Positions 7,509 to 17,870 are shown, numbered from the stretch's first letter. The stretch is DNA of 42,728 nucleotides from Micromonospora cabrerizensis (GCF_022230955.1 NZ_JAKKFI010000080.1:1-42728), one strand, 5' to 3'. Notes: generated by a model not told the origin, from the sequence alone. A program made the numbers and translations.

Positions 7509-9335
7509 GTGGCCGGTACGACCGACCTTGCCGCAGTGTGGTTAGCGGCGACCGACGAGCTAGCCGACGAGATCATCTCCGCCCAGCAGCGTGCCTATCT
7601 CCGCCTGACCCGGCTGCGGGCGATCGTCGAGGACACTGCGCTGCTCTCCGTCCCGGACGCGTTCACCCGCGACGTGATCGAGTCCCGGCTGCGCCCGGCG
7701 ATCACCGAGGCGCTCACCCGTCGGCTCGGCCGACCGATCCAGGTGGCGGTGACCGTTCGGGTCGCCGAGGACGCCACGGGCCGACCCGCCGGCACTGTCT
7801 ACCGCAGCGCTCCGGAGACCAGCCCGTTCGACGCCGAGGGTCCGGCCGCGCCCTTCGATGACGACCAGGGCGCACGGCAGCATTCCGAGACGCTGATCCC
7901 TGAGCAGTCACACCCGCCGCGTTCGCCCGAGCCGGTCGCGCCACCCGCACCCGCTGGTCCGCCGCTCGCGCCGAGCGTCGACGCGCATCGTCCCGGGATG
8001 ATCCCCGCCAGCAGGGACGGGCAGGAGGCGCTGTTCAGCGCCTCCTTCGCGGAGCCGATGCGGTCGCCCCGACCGGGAGCGGACCGGCGCGGCTACGACG
8101 AGCAGGCCGGTCGCCTGGACCCGCCGGGCCCGGACACGCGGCCCTACGAGCCCCGTTACCGGGAGGACTCGGCGTCGCCGCGCGACCAGCACGTGATCCG
8201 CGCGCTGCCCCGGGACAGCGGAACGGACAGCGGCCCGGGCCGCAGCGGGGTGGATCATCGCGCGGGTGGCCGCGACGACCGCAGGCTGCCCGGCGCCGAC
8301 ACCGGCGGCAACCGGCTCAACCCCAAGTACATGTTCGAGACGTTCGTCATCGGCTCGTCCAACCGGTTCGCCCACGCGGCGAGCGTGGCGGTGGCGGAGT
8401 CGCCGGCGAAGGCGTACAACCCGCTCTTCATCTACGGTCACTCCGGCCTGGGCAAGACCCACCTGCTGCACGCCATCGGGCACTACGCCACGACGCTCGG
8501 CAACGCCCGCTCGGTCCGGTACGTCTCGACCGAGGAGTTCACCAACGACTTCATCAACTCGCTCCGGGACGACAAGACCAGCGCGTTCCAGCGGCGCTAC
8601 CGCGACGTCGACATCCTGCTGATCGACGACATCCAGTTCCTGGAGAACCGCGAGCGCACCCAGGAGGAGTTCTTCCACACCTTCAACACCCTGCACAACG
8701 CCAACAAGCAGATCGTGATCACCTCCGACCGGTCGCCGCGGCAGCTCGCCACCCTCGAGGACCGGATGCGCACCCGGTTCGAGTGGGGGCTGCTGGCCGA
8801 CATCCAGCCGCCGGACCTGGAGACGCGGATCGCGATCCTGCAGAAGAAGGCGGCGCAGGAGCGGATGTACGCCCCGCCGGACGTGCTGGAGTTCATCGCG
8901 TCCCGGGTGTCGAACTCGATCCGCGAGCTGGAGGGGGCGCTGATCCGGGTGACGGCGTTCGCCAGCCTGACCCGGTCGACCGTCGAGCTGTCCCTGGCCG
9001 AGGAGGTGCTTCGGGACTTCATGCCCGACGGCGCCGGTCCGGAGATCAACGCTGACCAGATCATGGCCTCGACCGCCGACTACTTCGGGGTGAGCCTGGA
9101 GGACCTGCGCGGCCAGTCCAGGTCGCGGGTGCTCGTCAACGCCCGGCAGGTGGCCATGTACCTGTGTCGGGAGCTGACCGAGCTGTCCCTGCCCCGGATC
9201 GGGCAGGCCTTCGGTGGCCGGGACCACACCACGGTCATGCACGCCGACCGGAAGATCCGGCAGCAGATGGCGGAGCGCCGCTCGCTCTACAACCAGATCG
9301 CCGAGCTGACCAACCGCATCAAGCAGAACAGCTGA
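7509..9335 (+). CDS. dnaA: Chromosomal replication initiator protein DnaA
   Basis: ATP-dependent initiator (608 aa) that binds DnaA boxes and opens oriC. Domain I covers roughly residues 1-90, and domain II is a long (about 170 residues) Pro/Arg/Asp-rich linker, as in streptomycetes and micromonosporas. The AAA+ domain starts at LNPKYMFETFVIGSSNRFA, with Walker A GHSGLGKT (about 310-317) and Walker B LLIDDIQFL (about 371). C-terminal domain IV has the DnaA signature GGRDHTTVMHADRKI (about 571-585). The GTG at 7509 is chosen because the family sequence (DLAAVWLAATDELADE) starts there and GAGGGGG lies 10 bases upstream; an earlier in-frame GTG at 7389 overlaps a DnaA box and has no support. Confidence 0.96.
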   Translation: MAGTTDLAAVWLAATDELADEIISAQQRAYLRLTRLRAIVEDTALLSVPDAFTRDVIESRLRPAITEALTRRLGRPIQVAVTVRVAEDATGRPAGTVYRSAPETSPFDAEGPAAPFDDDQGARQHSETLIPEQSHPPRSPEPVAPPAPAGPPLAPSVDAHRPGMIPASRDGQEALFSASFAEPMRSPRPGADRRGYDEQAGRLDPPGPDTRPYEPRYREDSASPRDQHVIRALPRDSGTDSGPGRSGVDHRAGGRDDRRLPGADTGGNRLNPKYMFETFVIGSSNRFAHAASVAVAESPAKAYNPLFIYGHSGLGKTHLLHAIGHYATTLGNARSVRYVSTEEFTNDFINSLRDDKTSAFQRRYRDVDILLIDDIQFLENRERTQEEFFHTFNTLHNANKQIVITSDRSPRQLATLEDRMRTRFEWGLLADIQPPDLETRIAILQKKAAQERMYAPPDVLEFIASRVSNSIRELEGALIRVTAFASLTRSTVELSLAEEVLRDFMPDGAGPEINADQIMASTADYFGVSLEDLRGQSRSRVLVNARQVAMYLCRELTELSLPRIGQAFGGRDHTTVMHADRKIRQQMAERRSLYNQIAELTNRIKQNS

Positions 9336-9377
9336 GGCGTACGACGGCCGTCGCGACGGCCCACAACTCGGGACACG

Positions 9378-9412
9378 CCCGGCCGGATCTCCGGCCGGGC
9401 GGTCTTTTTTTC
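9378..9412 (+). terminator. Intrinsic terminator of dnaA
   Basis: CCCGGCCGG / CCGGCCGGG stem (9378-9386 and 9391-9399) with an ATCT loop, followed within 5 bases by seven T residues (9405-9411). It lies about 40 bp after the dnaA stop. Confidence 0.93.
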
Positions 9413-10111
9413 GTCCTCGGCTGGACTCTCGACATGGTGCAGACCACATCATCGAGGCCGTGACCGCCTCGACGCCCACTCGTTGTCCACAGCTCGTCAT
9501 CCACCGTCGGTGGATAACTACGGTCCGTCCTTCGACAGTTACCCACAGGCTGTGGAGAAACCCTGTGTATGGAGCTGTGGACGCCTGGGGACAACCGTCA
9601 CGTTATCCACCGATGACGGTCCACCTGTGCATGAGCTGTTGAAGGTTCTGGGGATGACGGCAATGGTGATCTTCACCTTCCTCCACAGGCTTGGGGAGAA
9701 AGGCGGTGGATTACCGGTGGACAACCGGTGGACAACGGTGGACAACCGGCCGGCCGGACCGGGCTGTGGACACGCAAGCCAGTTGTACCCCCGGTTCTCC
9801 ACAGCTAAATCACCGGTGGATACCCTCTCTGAGCTGCGCAGACGCGAGTTGTCCACAGTTTGCACAGGTGCGATGAAGACGATGAGTTATCTCTTCTAAG
9901 AGAACAAAAACCAATCATCACCGTTGGGCTTTCTGTGGATCGGGCCGAACGCTGCCGGATCAGCCGGTCAGCATCGACACGATCCATGGGGTCGGGCGCA
10001 CAGCCGATGCCTACGCGCCCTAAGGTGCGATGGGTACCCGCACGGTTGGGCGGGACGGTAGGCAGCGGTCGGCATGAGAGAGTTGTCGCTGACGTCGACG
10101 CGGAGGCATTG
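9413..10111. other. oriC: Replication origin oriC (dnaA-dnaN intergenic region)
   Basis: The non-coding stretch between the dnaA terminator and dnaN is packed with DnaA boxes on both strands. Perfect TTGTCCACA occurs at 9483-9491 and 9849-9857. Near matches include 9509-9517 (GGTGGATAA), 9539-9547 (TTACCCACA), 9551-9559, 9586-9594, 9603-9611 (TTATCCACC), 9765-9773, 9795-9803 and 9815-9823. A phased GGTGGA array is at 9705-9745. The most AT-rich stretch (about 9876-9925) adjoins the last box and is a candidate unwinding element. Position and content match actinobacterial oriC; boundaries are approximate. Confidence 0.92.
9705..9745 (-). repeat. Four helically phased DnaA-box-like repeats in oriC
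   Basis: GGTGGATTA (9705-9713), GGTGGACAA (9716-9724), GGTGGACAA (9727-9735) and GGTGGACAA (9737-9745) start 11, 11 and 10 bp apart. All have the same orientation and face the same side of the helix. They match the reverse complement of the DnaA box with one or two changes. Confidence 0.85.
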
Positions 10112-11245
10112 ATGAAGTTCCGAGTAGAGCGCGACGCGCTCGCTGAGGCCGTGGCCTGGACCGCGAAGAGCCTGCCCAACCGGCCATCCGTACCGGTGCT
10201 GGCCGGGGTGATGCTCCGCGTCACCGACGGCAACCTGCGGGTCTCCGGGTTCGACTACGAGGTTTCCAGCCAGGTCACCGTCGAGGTGCAGGGTGACGCC
10301 GACGGCGCCGCCCTCGTCTCCGGCCGCCTGCTCGCCGAGATCACCAAGGCGCTGCCGGCCAAGCCGGTCGACATCGCCGCGGTCGGCGCCCACCTCGAGC
10401 TGGTCTGCGGCAGTGCCCGGTTCACCCTGCCCACCATGCCGGTGGAGGACTACCCGGCGCTGCCCGAGATGCCGCAGAGCGCCGGCACGGTCGACGCCGC
10501 CGCGTTCGCCACGGCGGTCTCCCAGGTGGCCATCGCTGCCGGCCGGGACGAGACCCTGCCGATGATGACCGGCGTCCGCGTCGAGCTCTCCGGCACCACG
10601 CTGTCGATGCTCGCCACCGACCGCTACCGGCTGGCACTGCGCGAGATCCAGTGGCGACCGGACGACCCCGACGTGAGCATCAACGCCCTGGTGCCCGCCC
10701 GCACCCTGAACGACACCGCCAAGGCTCTCGGCCCGCTGGGCGGCGAGGTCATCCTCGCCCTCGCCCAGGGCGCTGCGGGCGAGGGCATGGTCGGTCTGGC
10801 CGGCGGCACCCGACGCACCACCAGCCGCCTGCTCGACGGCGCCAACTACCCGCCGGTGCGGTCGCTCTTCCCGGCCACCCACAACGCCGCGGCCCGGGTG
10901 CCGGTCAGCACCCTGATCGAGGTCGTCAAGCGCGTCGCGCTGGTTGCCGAGCGCACGACCCCGGTGCTGCTCAGCTTCAGCGCCGACGGCCTGGTGGTCG
11001 AGGCCGGCGGTTCCGAGGAGGCCCGCGCCAGCGAGGCGATGGAGGCCACCTTCACCGGTGACGTGCTGACCATCGGGTTCAACCCCCAGTACCTCATCGA
11101 CGGCCTGGCCAACCTGGGCTCCCAGACCGCCGTTCTCTCGTTCGTCGACGCCTTCAAGCCCGCGGTGATCTCTCCCGCCGACGAGGATGGCGAGGTAATT
11201 CCGGGGTACCGGTACCTCATCATGCCGATCCGCGTCTCTCGCTGA
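10112..11245 (+). CDS. dnaN: DNA polymerase III sliding clamp (beta subunit)
   Basis: The 377-aa clamp dimerises into a ring that tethers polymerase III to DNA. The product starts MKFRVERDALAEAVAWTAKSLPNRPSVPVLAGVML and ends with the typical clamp C-terminus YRYLIMPIRVSR. Three similar domains fill it without insertions. The ATG at 10112 is preceded by GGAGG five bases upstream; the frame extends 5' into oriC but nothing there is conserved. The 40-bp gap to gnd suggests co-transcription. Confidence 0.97.
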   Translation: MKFRVERDALAEAVAWTAKSLPNRPSVPVLAGVMLRVTDGNLRVSGFDYEVSSQVTVEVQGDADGAALVSGRLLAEITKALPAKPVDIAAVGAHLELVCGSARFTLPTMPVEDYPALPEMPQSAGTVDAAAFATAVSQVAIAAGRDETLPMMTGVRVELSGTTLSMLATDRYRLALREIQWRPDDPDVSINALVPARTLNDTAKALGPLGGEVILALAQGAAGEGMVGLAGGTRRTTSRLLDGANYPPVRSLFPATHNAAARVPVSTLIEVVKRVALVAERTTPVLLSFSADGLVVEAGGSEEARASEAMEATFTGDVLTIGFNPQYLIDGLANLGSQTAVLSFVDAFKPAVISPADEDGEVIPGYRYLIMPIRVSR

Positions 11246-11285
11246 TCGCGCCCAGCAACACCCAGATCCACGGAGGTAGAAACAC

Positions 11286-12158
11286 ATGCAGCTCGGCCTT
11301 GTAGGACTCGGCCGTATGGGCGGCAACATGCGGGAGCGGTTGCGCGCCGCTGGGCACGACGTTGTCGGCTTCGACCACAACGCGCAGATCAGCGACGTAA
11401 CGACCCTCGCGGGCCTGGCAGAGAAGCTTGAGTCGCCCCGCGCGGTCTGGGTCATGGTGCCCGCCGGTGTCACCGACGCGACCATCGACGAGCTGGCCGC
11501 GGTGCTCGGCGAGGGCGACATCATCATCGACGGCGGCAACTCGCGGTTCAGCGACGACGCACCCCGGGCCGAGCGGCTCAACGAGCGGGGCATCGGCTAC
11601 CTCGACGTCGGCGTCTCCGGCGGCGTCTGGGGCCGGCAGAACGGCTACGGGCTGATGGTCGGCGGTGCCCAGGAGCACGTCGACCGGCTGATGCCGATCT
11701 TCAGCGCCCTCAAGCCGGAGGGCGAGTTCGGCTTCGTGCACGCCGGCCCGGTCGGCGCCGGGCACTACTCGAAGATGGTGCACAACGGCATCGAGTACGG
11801 CCTGATGCACGCCTACGCCGAGGGCTACGAGCTGATGGCCGCCTCGGAGCTGGTGACCAACGTGCCGGGCGTGATCAAGTCCTGGCGGGAGGGCACCGTC
11901 GTCCGTTCCTGGCTGCTCGACCTGCTGGACCGGGCACTGGACGAGGACCCGGAGCTGGCCGAGCTGAGCGGCTACACCGAGGACACCGGCGAGGGCCGGT
12001 GGACGGTCGACGAGGCGGTCCGGCTGGCCGTGCCGCTGAACGTCATCACCGCCTCGCTGTTCGCCCGATTCGCCTCGCGGCAGGACGACTCGCCCGCCAT
12101 GAAGGCCGTCTCCGCGCTGCGTCAGCAGTTCGGTGGCCACGCCGTCCACAAGCGCTGA
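11286..12158 (+). CDS. gnd: 6-phosphogluconate dehydrogenase, decarboxylating (short form)
   Basis: The enzyme converts 6-phosphogluconate to ribulose 5-phosphate and CO2 in the pentose phosphate pathway. The dinucleotide-binding motif is GLVGLGRMGGNM (GxGxxG at residues 7-12), followed by DGGNSRFSDD and the substrate/catalytic stretch VGAGHYSKMVHNGIEYG. With 290 aa it belongs to the short, tetrameric, often NAD-preferring class rather than the ~470-aa enterobacterial form; cofactor choice is inferred. Insertion between dnaN and recF is common in actinobacteria. An upstream GGAGG (11271-11275) lies 10 bases before the ATG. Confidence 0.93.
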   Translation: MQLGLVGLGRMGGNMRERLRAAGHDVVGFDHNAQISDVTTLAGLAEKLESPRAVWVMVPAGVTDATIDELAAVLGEGDIIIDGGNSRFSDDAPRAERLNERGIGYLDVGVSGGVWGRQNGYGLMVGGAQEHVDRLMPIFSALKPEGEFGFVHAGPVGAGHYSKMVHNGIEYGLMHAYAEGYELMAASELVTNVPGVIKSWREGTVVRSWLLDLLDRALDEDPELAELSGYTEDTGEGRWTVDEAVRLAVPLNVITASLFARFASRQDDSPAMKAVSALRQQFGGHAVHKR

Positions 12159-12174
12159 GCGGTATCCACAGCCT

Positions 12175-13308
12175 GTGTACGTCCAACGGTTGGAACTGGT
12201 CGACTTTCGCTCGTACGAGCGGGTGGCCGTCGACCTCCAGCCGGGGGCGAACGTCCTGATCGGCGCCAACGGCGTCGGCAAGACCAATCTCGTCGAGGCG
12301 CTGGGCTACGTGGCGACCCTGGATTCGCACCGGGTCGCCACCGACGCGCCTCTGGTCCGGATGGGCGCTGCGTCGGCGGTGATCCGCTGCGCGGTGGCCC
12401 ACGACGGTCGGGAACTCCTGGTCGAGTTGGAGATCGTGCCCGGCAAGGCCAACCGGGCGCGGCTGGGCCGGTCACCGGCGCGGCGGGCCCGGGACGTGCT
12501 CGGCGCCCTGCGACTCGTGCTCTTCGCCCCGGAGGATCTTGAGCTGGTCCGTGGTGACCCGTCCGAGCGCCGCCGTTACCTGGATGACCTGCTGGTCAAC
12601 CGTCAACCCCGGTACGCGGGTGTGCGGGCCGACTACGAGCGGGTGGTCAAGCAGCGCAACGCTCTGCTGCGCACCGCGTACCTGGCTCGCAAGACCGGCG
12701 GGTCCCGGGGCGGCGACCTCGGCACCCTTGCCGTCTGGGACACGCACCTGGCCCAGCACGGCGCGGAGTTGCTGGCCGGCCGGCTGGAGCTGGTCGCCGC
12801 GCTCACCCCGCACGTCGCCAAGGCGTACGACGCGGTGGCCGCCGGTCGGGGTGCGGCCAGCATCGCCTACCGGCCCTCGATCGAGCTGGCCGAGCCGACG
12901 ACCGACCGGGCCGCGCTGGCGGAGGCGCTGACCGCCGCCCTGGCCGCGTCCCGCTCCGCGGAGATCGAACGGGGCACCACGCTGGTCGGCCCGCACCGCG
13001 ACGAACTGGCGCTGACCCTCGGGCCACTGCCCGCCAAGGGGTACGCCAGCCACGGTGAGTCGTGGTCGTTCGCGCTCGCGCTGCGGCTGGCCGGTTACGA
13101 CCTGCTGCGCGCCGACGGCATCGAGCCGGTGCTGGTGCTCGACGACGTGTTCGCCGAGTTGGACACCGGCCGCCGGGAGCGGCTGGCGGAGCTGGTGGGT
13201 GGGGCGAGTCAGCTGCTGGTCACCTGCGCTGTGGACGACGACGTGCCGGCCGCTCTGCGGGGCACCCGCTACCAGGTCGGCGAAGGGACGGTACGCCGTG
13301 TCGGATGA
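12175..13308 (+). CDS. recF: DNA replication and repair protein RecF
   Basis: RecF (377 aa) is an SMC-like ATPase that helps load RecA at gaps. Walker A is GANGVGKT (residues 30-37), the ABC-type signature lies in SWSFALALRLAGYDLL, and Walker B is VLVLDDVFAELD (about 320-330). A GTG start (product YVQRLELVDFRSYERV after the first residue) 16 bp after the gnd stop is chosen because the family begins there; no clear ribosome site is visible, so coupling to gnd is likely. A DnaA-box-like GTATCCACA lies at 12162-12170, just before the start. Confidence 0.94.
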   Translation: MYVQRLELVDFRSYERVAVDLQPGANVLIGANGVGKTNLVEALGYVATLDSHRVATDAPLVRMGAASAVIRCAVAHDGRELLVELEIVPGKANRARLGRSPARRARDVLGALRLVLFAPEDLELVRGDPSERRRYLDDLLVNRQPRYAGVRADYERVVKQRNALLRTAYLARKTGGSRGGDLGTLAVWDTHLAQHGAELLAGRLELVAALTPHVAKAYDAVAAGRGAASIAYRPSIELAEPTTDRAALAEALTAALAASRSAEIERGTTLVGPHRDELALTLGPLPAKGYASHGESWSFALALRLAGYDLLRADGIEPVLVLDDVFAELDTGRRERLAELVGGASQLLVTCAVDDDVPAALRGTRYQVGEGTVRRVG

Positions 13309-13915
13309 GCCACGCCGCAAGCGGCCCGAGGCCGGCAAGGGCGACGCCGCTGCCGCGCGTACCCCCGGAGCGGAATCGACCGGCGGTGAGCCGGCGGCGG
13401 CCGCCAGCGGGCCGGAGCTTGCCCGGGCGGTGCTCGACGCGGCGCTGACCAAACGGCAGCAGGCGGCGCGCGCCCGGCGTACCCCCGGCGGTGCGGGCGG
13501 CGACGCGGCCGGCGGCTCGGGGCGGCGGTTGCGCGGCTACTCGGGCCCGGGCCCCGACCCGCGCGATCCCCAGCCGCTCAGCGCCGTGCTGAACCGGTTG
13601 GTGAAGGCGCGCGGCTGGCAGCAGCCGGCGGCCGAGGCCACGGTGTTCGGCGCCTGGGAGCGGGTCGTCGGCGCGGAGGTCGCGCAGAACAGTCGCCCGG
13701 TCAAGCTGGAGAACGGCGAGCTGACCGTGGAGGCGCGCTCGACGGCGTGGGCCACCCAGCTGCGGCTGCTCGCCGGCTCGTTGCTCAAGCAGATCGCCAG
13801 CGAGGTCGGGCACAACGTGGTGCGCAAGCTGCACATCCACGGCCCGGCCGCGCCGTCCTGGGCGAAGGGGCCGCGTCGGGTGCGCGGCCGGGGCCCCCGC
13901 GACACGTACGGCTGA
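13298..13915 (+). CDS. dciA: DUF721 / DciA-like protein
   Basis: A 205-aa protein of the DciA/DUF721 family, which in bacteria lacking DnaC helps load or recruit the replicative helicase. The N-terminal half is disordered, with Arg/Ala/Gly-rich sequence. The family core covers roughly residues 90-190: LSAVLNRLVKARGWQQPAAEATVFGAWERVVGAEVAQNSRPVKLENGELTVEARSTAWATQLRLL. The GTG start overlaps the recF end by 11 bp. Position after recF is the standard actinobacterial arrangement; helicase-loading function is inferred from the family. Confidence 0.88.
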   Translation: MSDEPRRKRPEAGKGDAAAARTPGAESTGGEPAAAASGPELARAVLDAALTKRQQAARARRTPGGAGGDAAGGSGRRLRGYSGPGPDPRDPQPLSAVLNRLVKARGWQQPAAEATVFGAWERVVGAEVAQNSRPVKLENGELTVEARSTAWATQLRLLAGSLLKQIASEVGHNVVRKLHIHGPAAPSWAKGPRRVRGRGPRDTYG

Positions 13916-13921
13916 CGGGCC

Positions 13922-14149
13922 TCAGCCCCGCCGGCGGGCCTCGCGGTCGGCCCGCTTGCGTTCGCGCTGCTCCCGGGTGAAGCGCTTGCGCTCGGCCAGG
14001 TCGCGCTTCCATGCCTCGCGGGCCTCGGCCGAGCCGCCCTGCACCGCGCCCTTCACGCCCTCGGCGGGGCCGGCGAGGTGCCGGAAGGCCCAGCTCAGCA
14101 GTCGGCCGCCCTCGCCCGGGGCCCTGGTGACCGCGCCGTCCTCGCTCAT
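13922..14149 (-). CDS. Small basic hypothetical protein
   Basis: A 75-aa protein of no recognised family. It begins MSEDGAVTRAPGEGGRLLSW and has a short amphipathic centre (AFRHLAGPAEGVKGAVQGG). The C-terminal half is almost entirely charged and helical (AWKRDLAERKRFTREQRERKRADREARRRG), suggesting nucleic-acid binding or a coiled helix. GGGAG lies 10 bases upstream of the ATG; an in-frame GTG at 14158 is too close to that site. It converges on dciA (7-bp gap) and diverges from the MarR gene, sharing its operator region. Confidence 0.65.
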   Translation of the reverse strand: MSEDGAVTRAPGEGGRLLSWAFRHLAGPAEGVKGAVQGGSAEAREAWKRDLAERKRFTREQRERKRADREARRRG

Positions 14150-14206
14150 CTGCCGCACTCTCCCGCGTCGTGTGATCTCGTCCGTCGAACACGCAGATCA
14201 TTGGGA

Positions 14207-14236
14207 CACCAATGGTTGGTGCACCAATGATTGGTA
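14207..14236. promoter_or_regulatory. Two abutting palindromic operators upstream of the MarR gene
   Basis: CACCAATGGTTGGTG (14207-14221) is a perfect 6+3+6 palindrome; CACCAATGATTGGTA (14222-14236) follows immediately with one arm change. They lie 32-61 bp before the regulator start and between two divergent genes, as expected for a MarR/OhrR autoregulatory site. Confidence 0.7.
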
Positions 14237-14267
14237 CGATAGCCATCGTGCATCAGGAGGGCAACCG

Positions 14268-14768
14268 ATGAGCGAGAGACCGGAGGGCGTCGACCCGCTG
14301 GCGCTGGAGCAGCAGGTCTGTTTCGCCCTCTCGGTGGCCGCGCGCAGTGTGGTGGCGGTCTACCGCCCACTTCTGGAGCCGATGGGGCTGACCCACCCGC
14401 AGTATTTGGTCATGTTGGCGCTCTGGCAGCACGCACCGCTGTCCGGCCGCGACCTCAGCCGCCTCCTACAGCTCGACCCGGGCACGCTGTCACCCCTGCT
14501 CAAGCGGCTTGAGGCAGCCGGCTACCTGCGCCGGGAGCGCGACCCCAGCGACGAGCGCAGCCTCGCCGTCACCCTCACCGCCAGCGGTGCCGCGCTACGA
14601 AGCCAGGCCGAGCTGATCCCGGCCGCGATCGTGCAGCGACTCGGGTTGCCGGTGGAGGACCTGCAACACCTGCACTCGGTGCTCACGCAGCTGATCGCGG
14701 CGGCCAACCGGCCGGGCGGCGGCCCGACCTCGCCGACGGCCGGTGCGGCGGCTCAGGCGTCGGCGTAG
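14268..14768 (+). CDS. MarR-family regulator, OhrR-like
   Basis: A 166-aa winged-helix repressor. The N-terminus has QQVCFALSVAARSV, with Cys18 in the place of the peroxide-sensing cysteine of OhrR (LCFALYAASR in that family). PQYLVMLALWQHAPLSGRDLSRLLQLDPGTLSPLLKRLEAAGYLRRERDPSDERSLAVTLT is the winged helix with the MarR DERS/DxR wing. ATG at 14268 has AGGAGG seven bases upstream. Redox sensing is inferred; no ohr peroxidase gene is adjacent. The 3' end overlaps the convergent next gene by 16 bp. Confidence 0.88.
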   Translation: MSERPEGVDPLALEQQVCFALSVAARSVVAVYRPLLEPMGLTHPQYLVMLALWQHAPLSGRDLSRLLQLDPGTLSPLLKRLEAAGYLRRERDPSDERSLAVTLTASGAALRSQAELIPAAIVQRLGLPVEDLQHLHSVLTQLIAAANRPGGGPTSPTAGAAAQASA

Positions 14769-15307
14769 ACGGCGAAACCTCGCTCGGCGCAGCGCCGGTA
14801 GAACGCGGCCAGCACGCCCAGCTCGGCGCAGGTGAAGTTCCACTGCGGCGGGTCGCCGCGCTCGTCGCGCAGCGCGTCGAGCCGGCTCTCCAGCCACCGC
14901 AACTGCTGCTCGGCCAGCCTGCCGTCGCCCAGCAGGGAACGCAGCACCGTGCTCACCGACTCGAAGGTGACCGCCTCGCCGTACGGGCGGTGCCCGGACA
15001 CGAACCTCTCGATGCCGCTGGCGATCCAGGAGCAGCCGTCCGGGTCGATCACCGGGTCCTCGTCCTCGGCGGCGGCGTCTGTGGCGTACAACACACCTTC
15101 CAGCCCGAGGAGCAGATCCACCAGCTCGGTGTACGCGGTCGCCCGGATCGTGCCGGTCTTCGCGATCAACTCGGCCAGGGCGGCCGTCGGCGCGGAGATC
15201 CGCGGCAGGTCCACGATCTCGCCGAAGTCGACGAACTCGGCCGGTGCGACCGGATCGTAGAAGCGGCCGGTCCGCGGCCAGTGCACCGCGACGTTGTCCA
15301 GCCCCAT
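14753..15307 (-). CDS. Conserved-looking hypothetical protein
   Basis: A 184-aa soluble protein with no family that I recognise. It has even composition, several aromatic and acidic motifs (VHWPRTGRFYDPV, DPDGCSWIASGIERFVSGHRPYGE, DPPQWNFTCAELGVLAAFYRRCAERGF) and no signal peptide or membrane helix. Codon use is typical of the surrounding genes and the ATG has GAGGTG just upstream (TTGAAGAGGTGACAG before ATG), so it is likely a real gene. It converges with the MarR gene, overlapping its end. Confidence 0.75.
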   Translation of the reverse strand: MGLDNVAVHWPRTGRFYDPVAPAEFVDFGEIVDLPRISAPTAALAELIAKTGTIRATAYTELVDLLLGLEGVLYATDAAAEDEDPVIDPDGCSWIASGIERFVSGHRPYGEAVTFESVSTVLRSLLGDGRLAEQQLRWLESRLDALRDERGDPPQWNFTCAELGVLAAFYRRCAERGFAVYADA

Positions 15308-15828
15308 CTGTCACCTCTTCAAGAGCACGTGTCGGGTCGATCGGGTCGATCGTCCCGGTTCCGGCCGGTAAAGATCAAGGCAGGTTCCGGGGCGCCGCAA
15401 ACGTACGGCACGGATGCTTCGGCCGCGACCCCCGACCCGCCCGGGCGCGGGTCAACCCGTCCGGGGGCGGCGCGTGCGATCGGACCCTGGCGTGTGGGGG
15501 GAGTCGCGGGCAACGGGGTTCTGCCGGCTACGGACTTCTCAGCCGCCTCTCTGAGGGTGCCGAGTGGTGGTTCTGTCCCCCGCGCACAGTAGGATTGACA
15601 GCGAGACGAAGACCCGGTGTGGGAGAGGGACGGGGCCGGTGGCCCCAGATTCATTCTCCACGTCGGGTCGAGCCGATCGCGATCCGCGGGCAACCGCGGC
15701 GACCGGCGCGTTCGACCCGCTGTCCGGAGGTCTCCGGCACCGGTCCGCGCGCCGACGTCGCGTCCTGTCCGCCGAACCCGCGCCCGACGCGCCCTACCGG
15801 CGTGGCTGACGCGAGAAAGTGGCCGAGG
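15308..15828. promoter_or_regulatory. gyrB upstream region
   Basis: A 521-bp stretch without a credible gene between the divergent unknown gene and gyrB. It should hold the gyrB promoter. Possible elements are TAGGAT (15590-15595) as a -10 and TTGACA (15595-15600) as a -35, which overlap and cannot serve the same promoter; neither assignment is firm. In-frame GTG codons at 15802 and 15829 compete as the gyrB start. Confidence 0.4.
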
Positions 15829-17775
<1,947 letters not shown>

Positions 17776-17782
17776 CGGATCG

Positions 17783-17819
17783 CGGTGGATCGGCCGGGTG
17801 CTGCCCGGCCGATCCACCG
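17783..17819. terminator. 16-bp hairpin after gyrB
   Basis: A perfect inverted repeat with 16-bp arms (17783-17798 and 17804-17819) and a 5-nt loop TGCTG, 7 bp after the gyrB stop. There is no T tract, so it may be an attenuator, a factor-assisted terminator or an mRNA-stability element between gyrB and gyrA. Confidence 0.75.
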
Positions 17820-17870
17820 ATCCACAGAGTTATCCACAGCTTGGCCGGTATCCACAGCGGTTATCCACAG
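17819..17870 (+). promoter_or_regulatory. Cluster of DnaA boxes between gyrB and gyrA
   Basis: Perfect TTATCCACA at 17830-17838 and 17861-17869, GTATCCACA at 17848-17856 and a partial GATCCACA at 17819-17826, all in the same orientation within 52 bp, 36-87 bp before the gyrA start. Confidence 0.85.
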
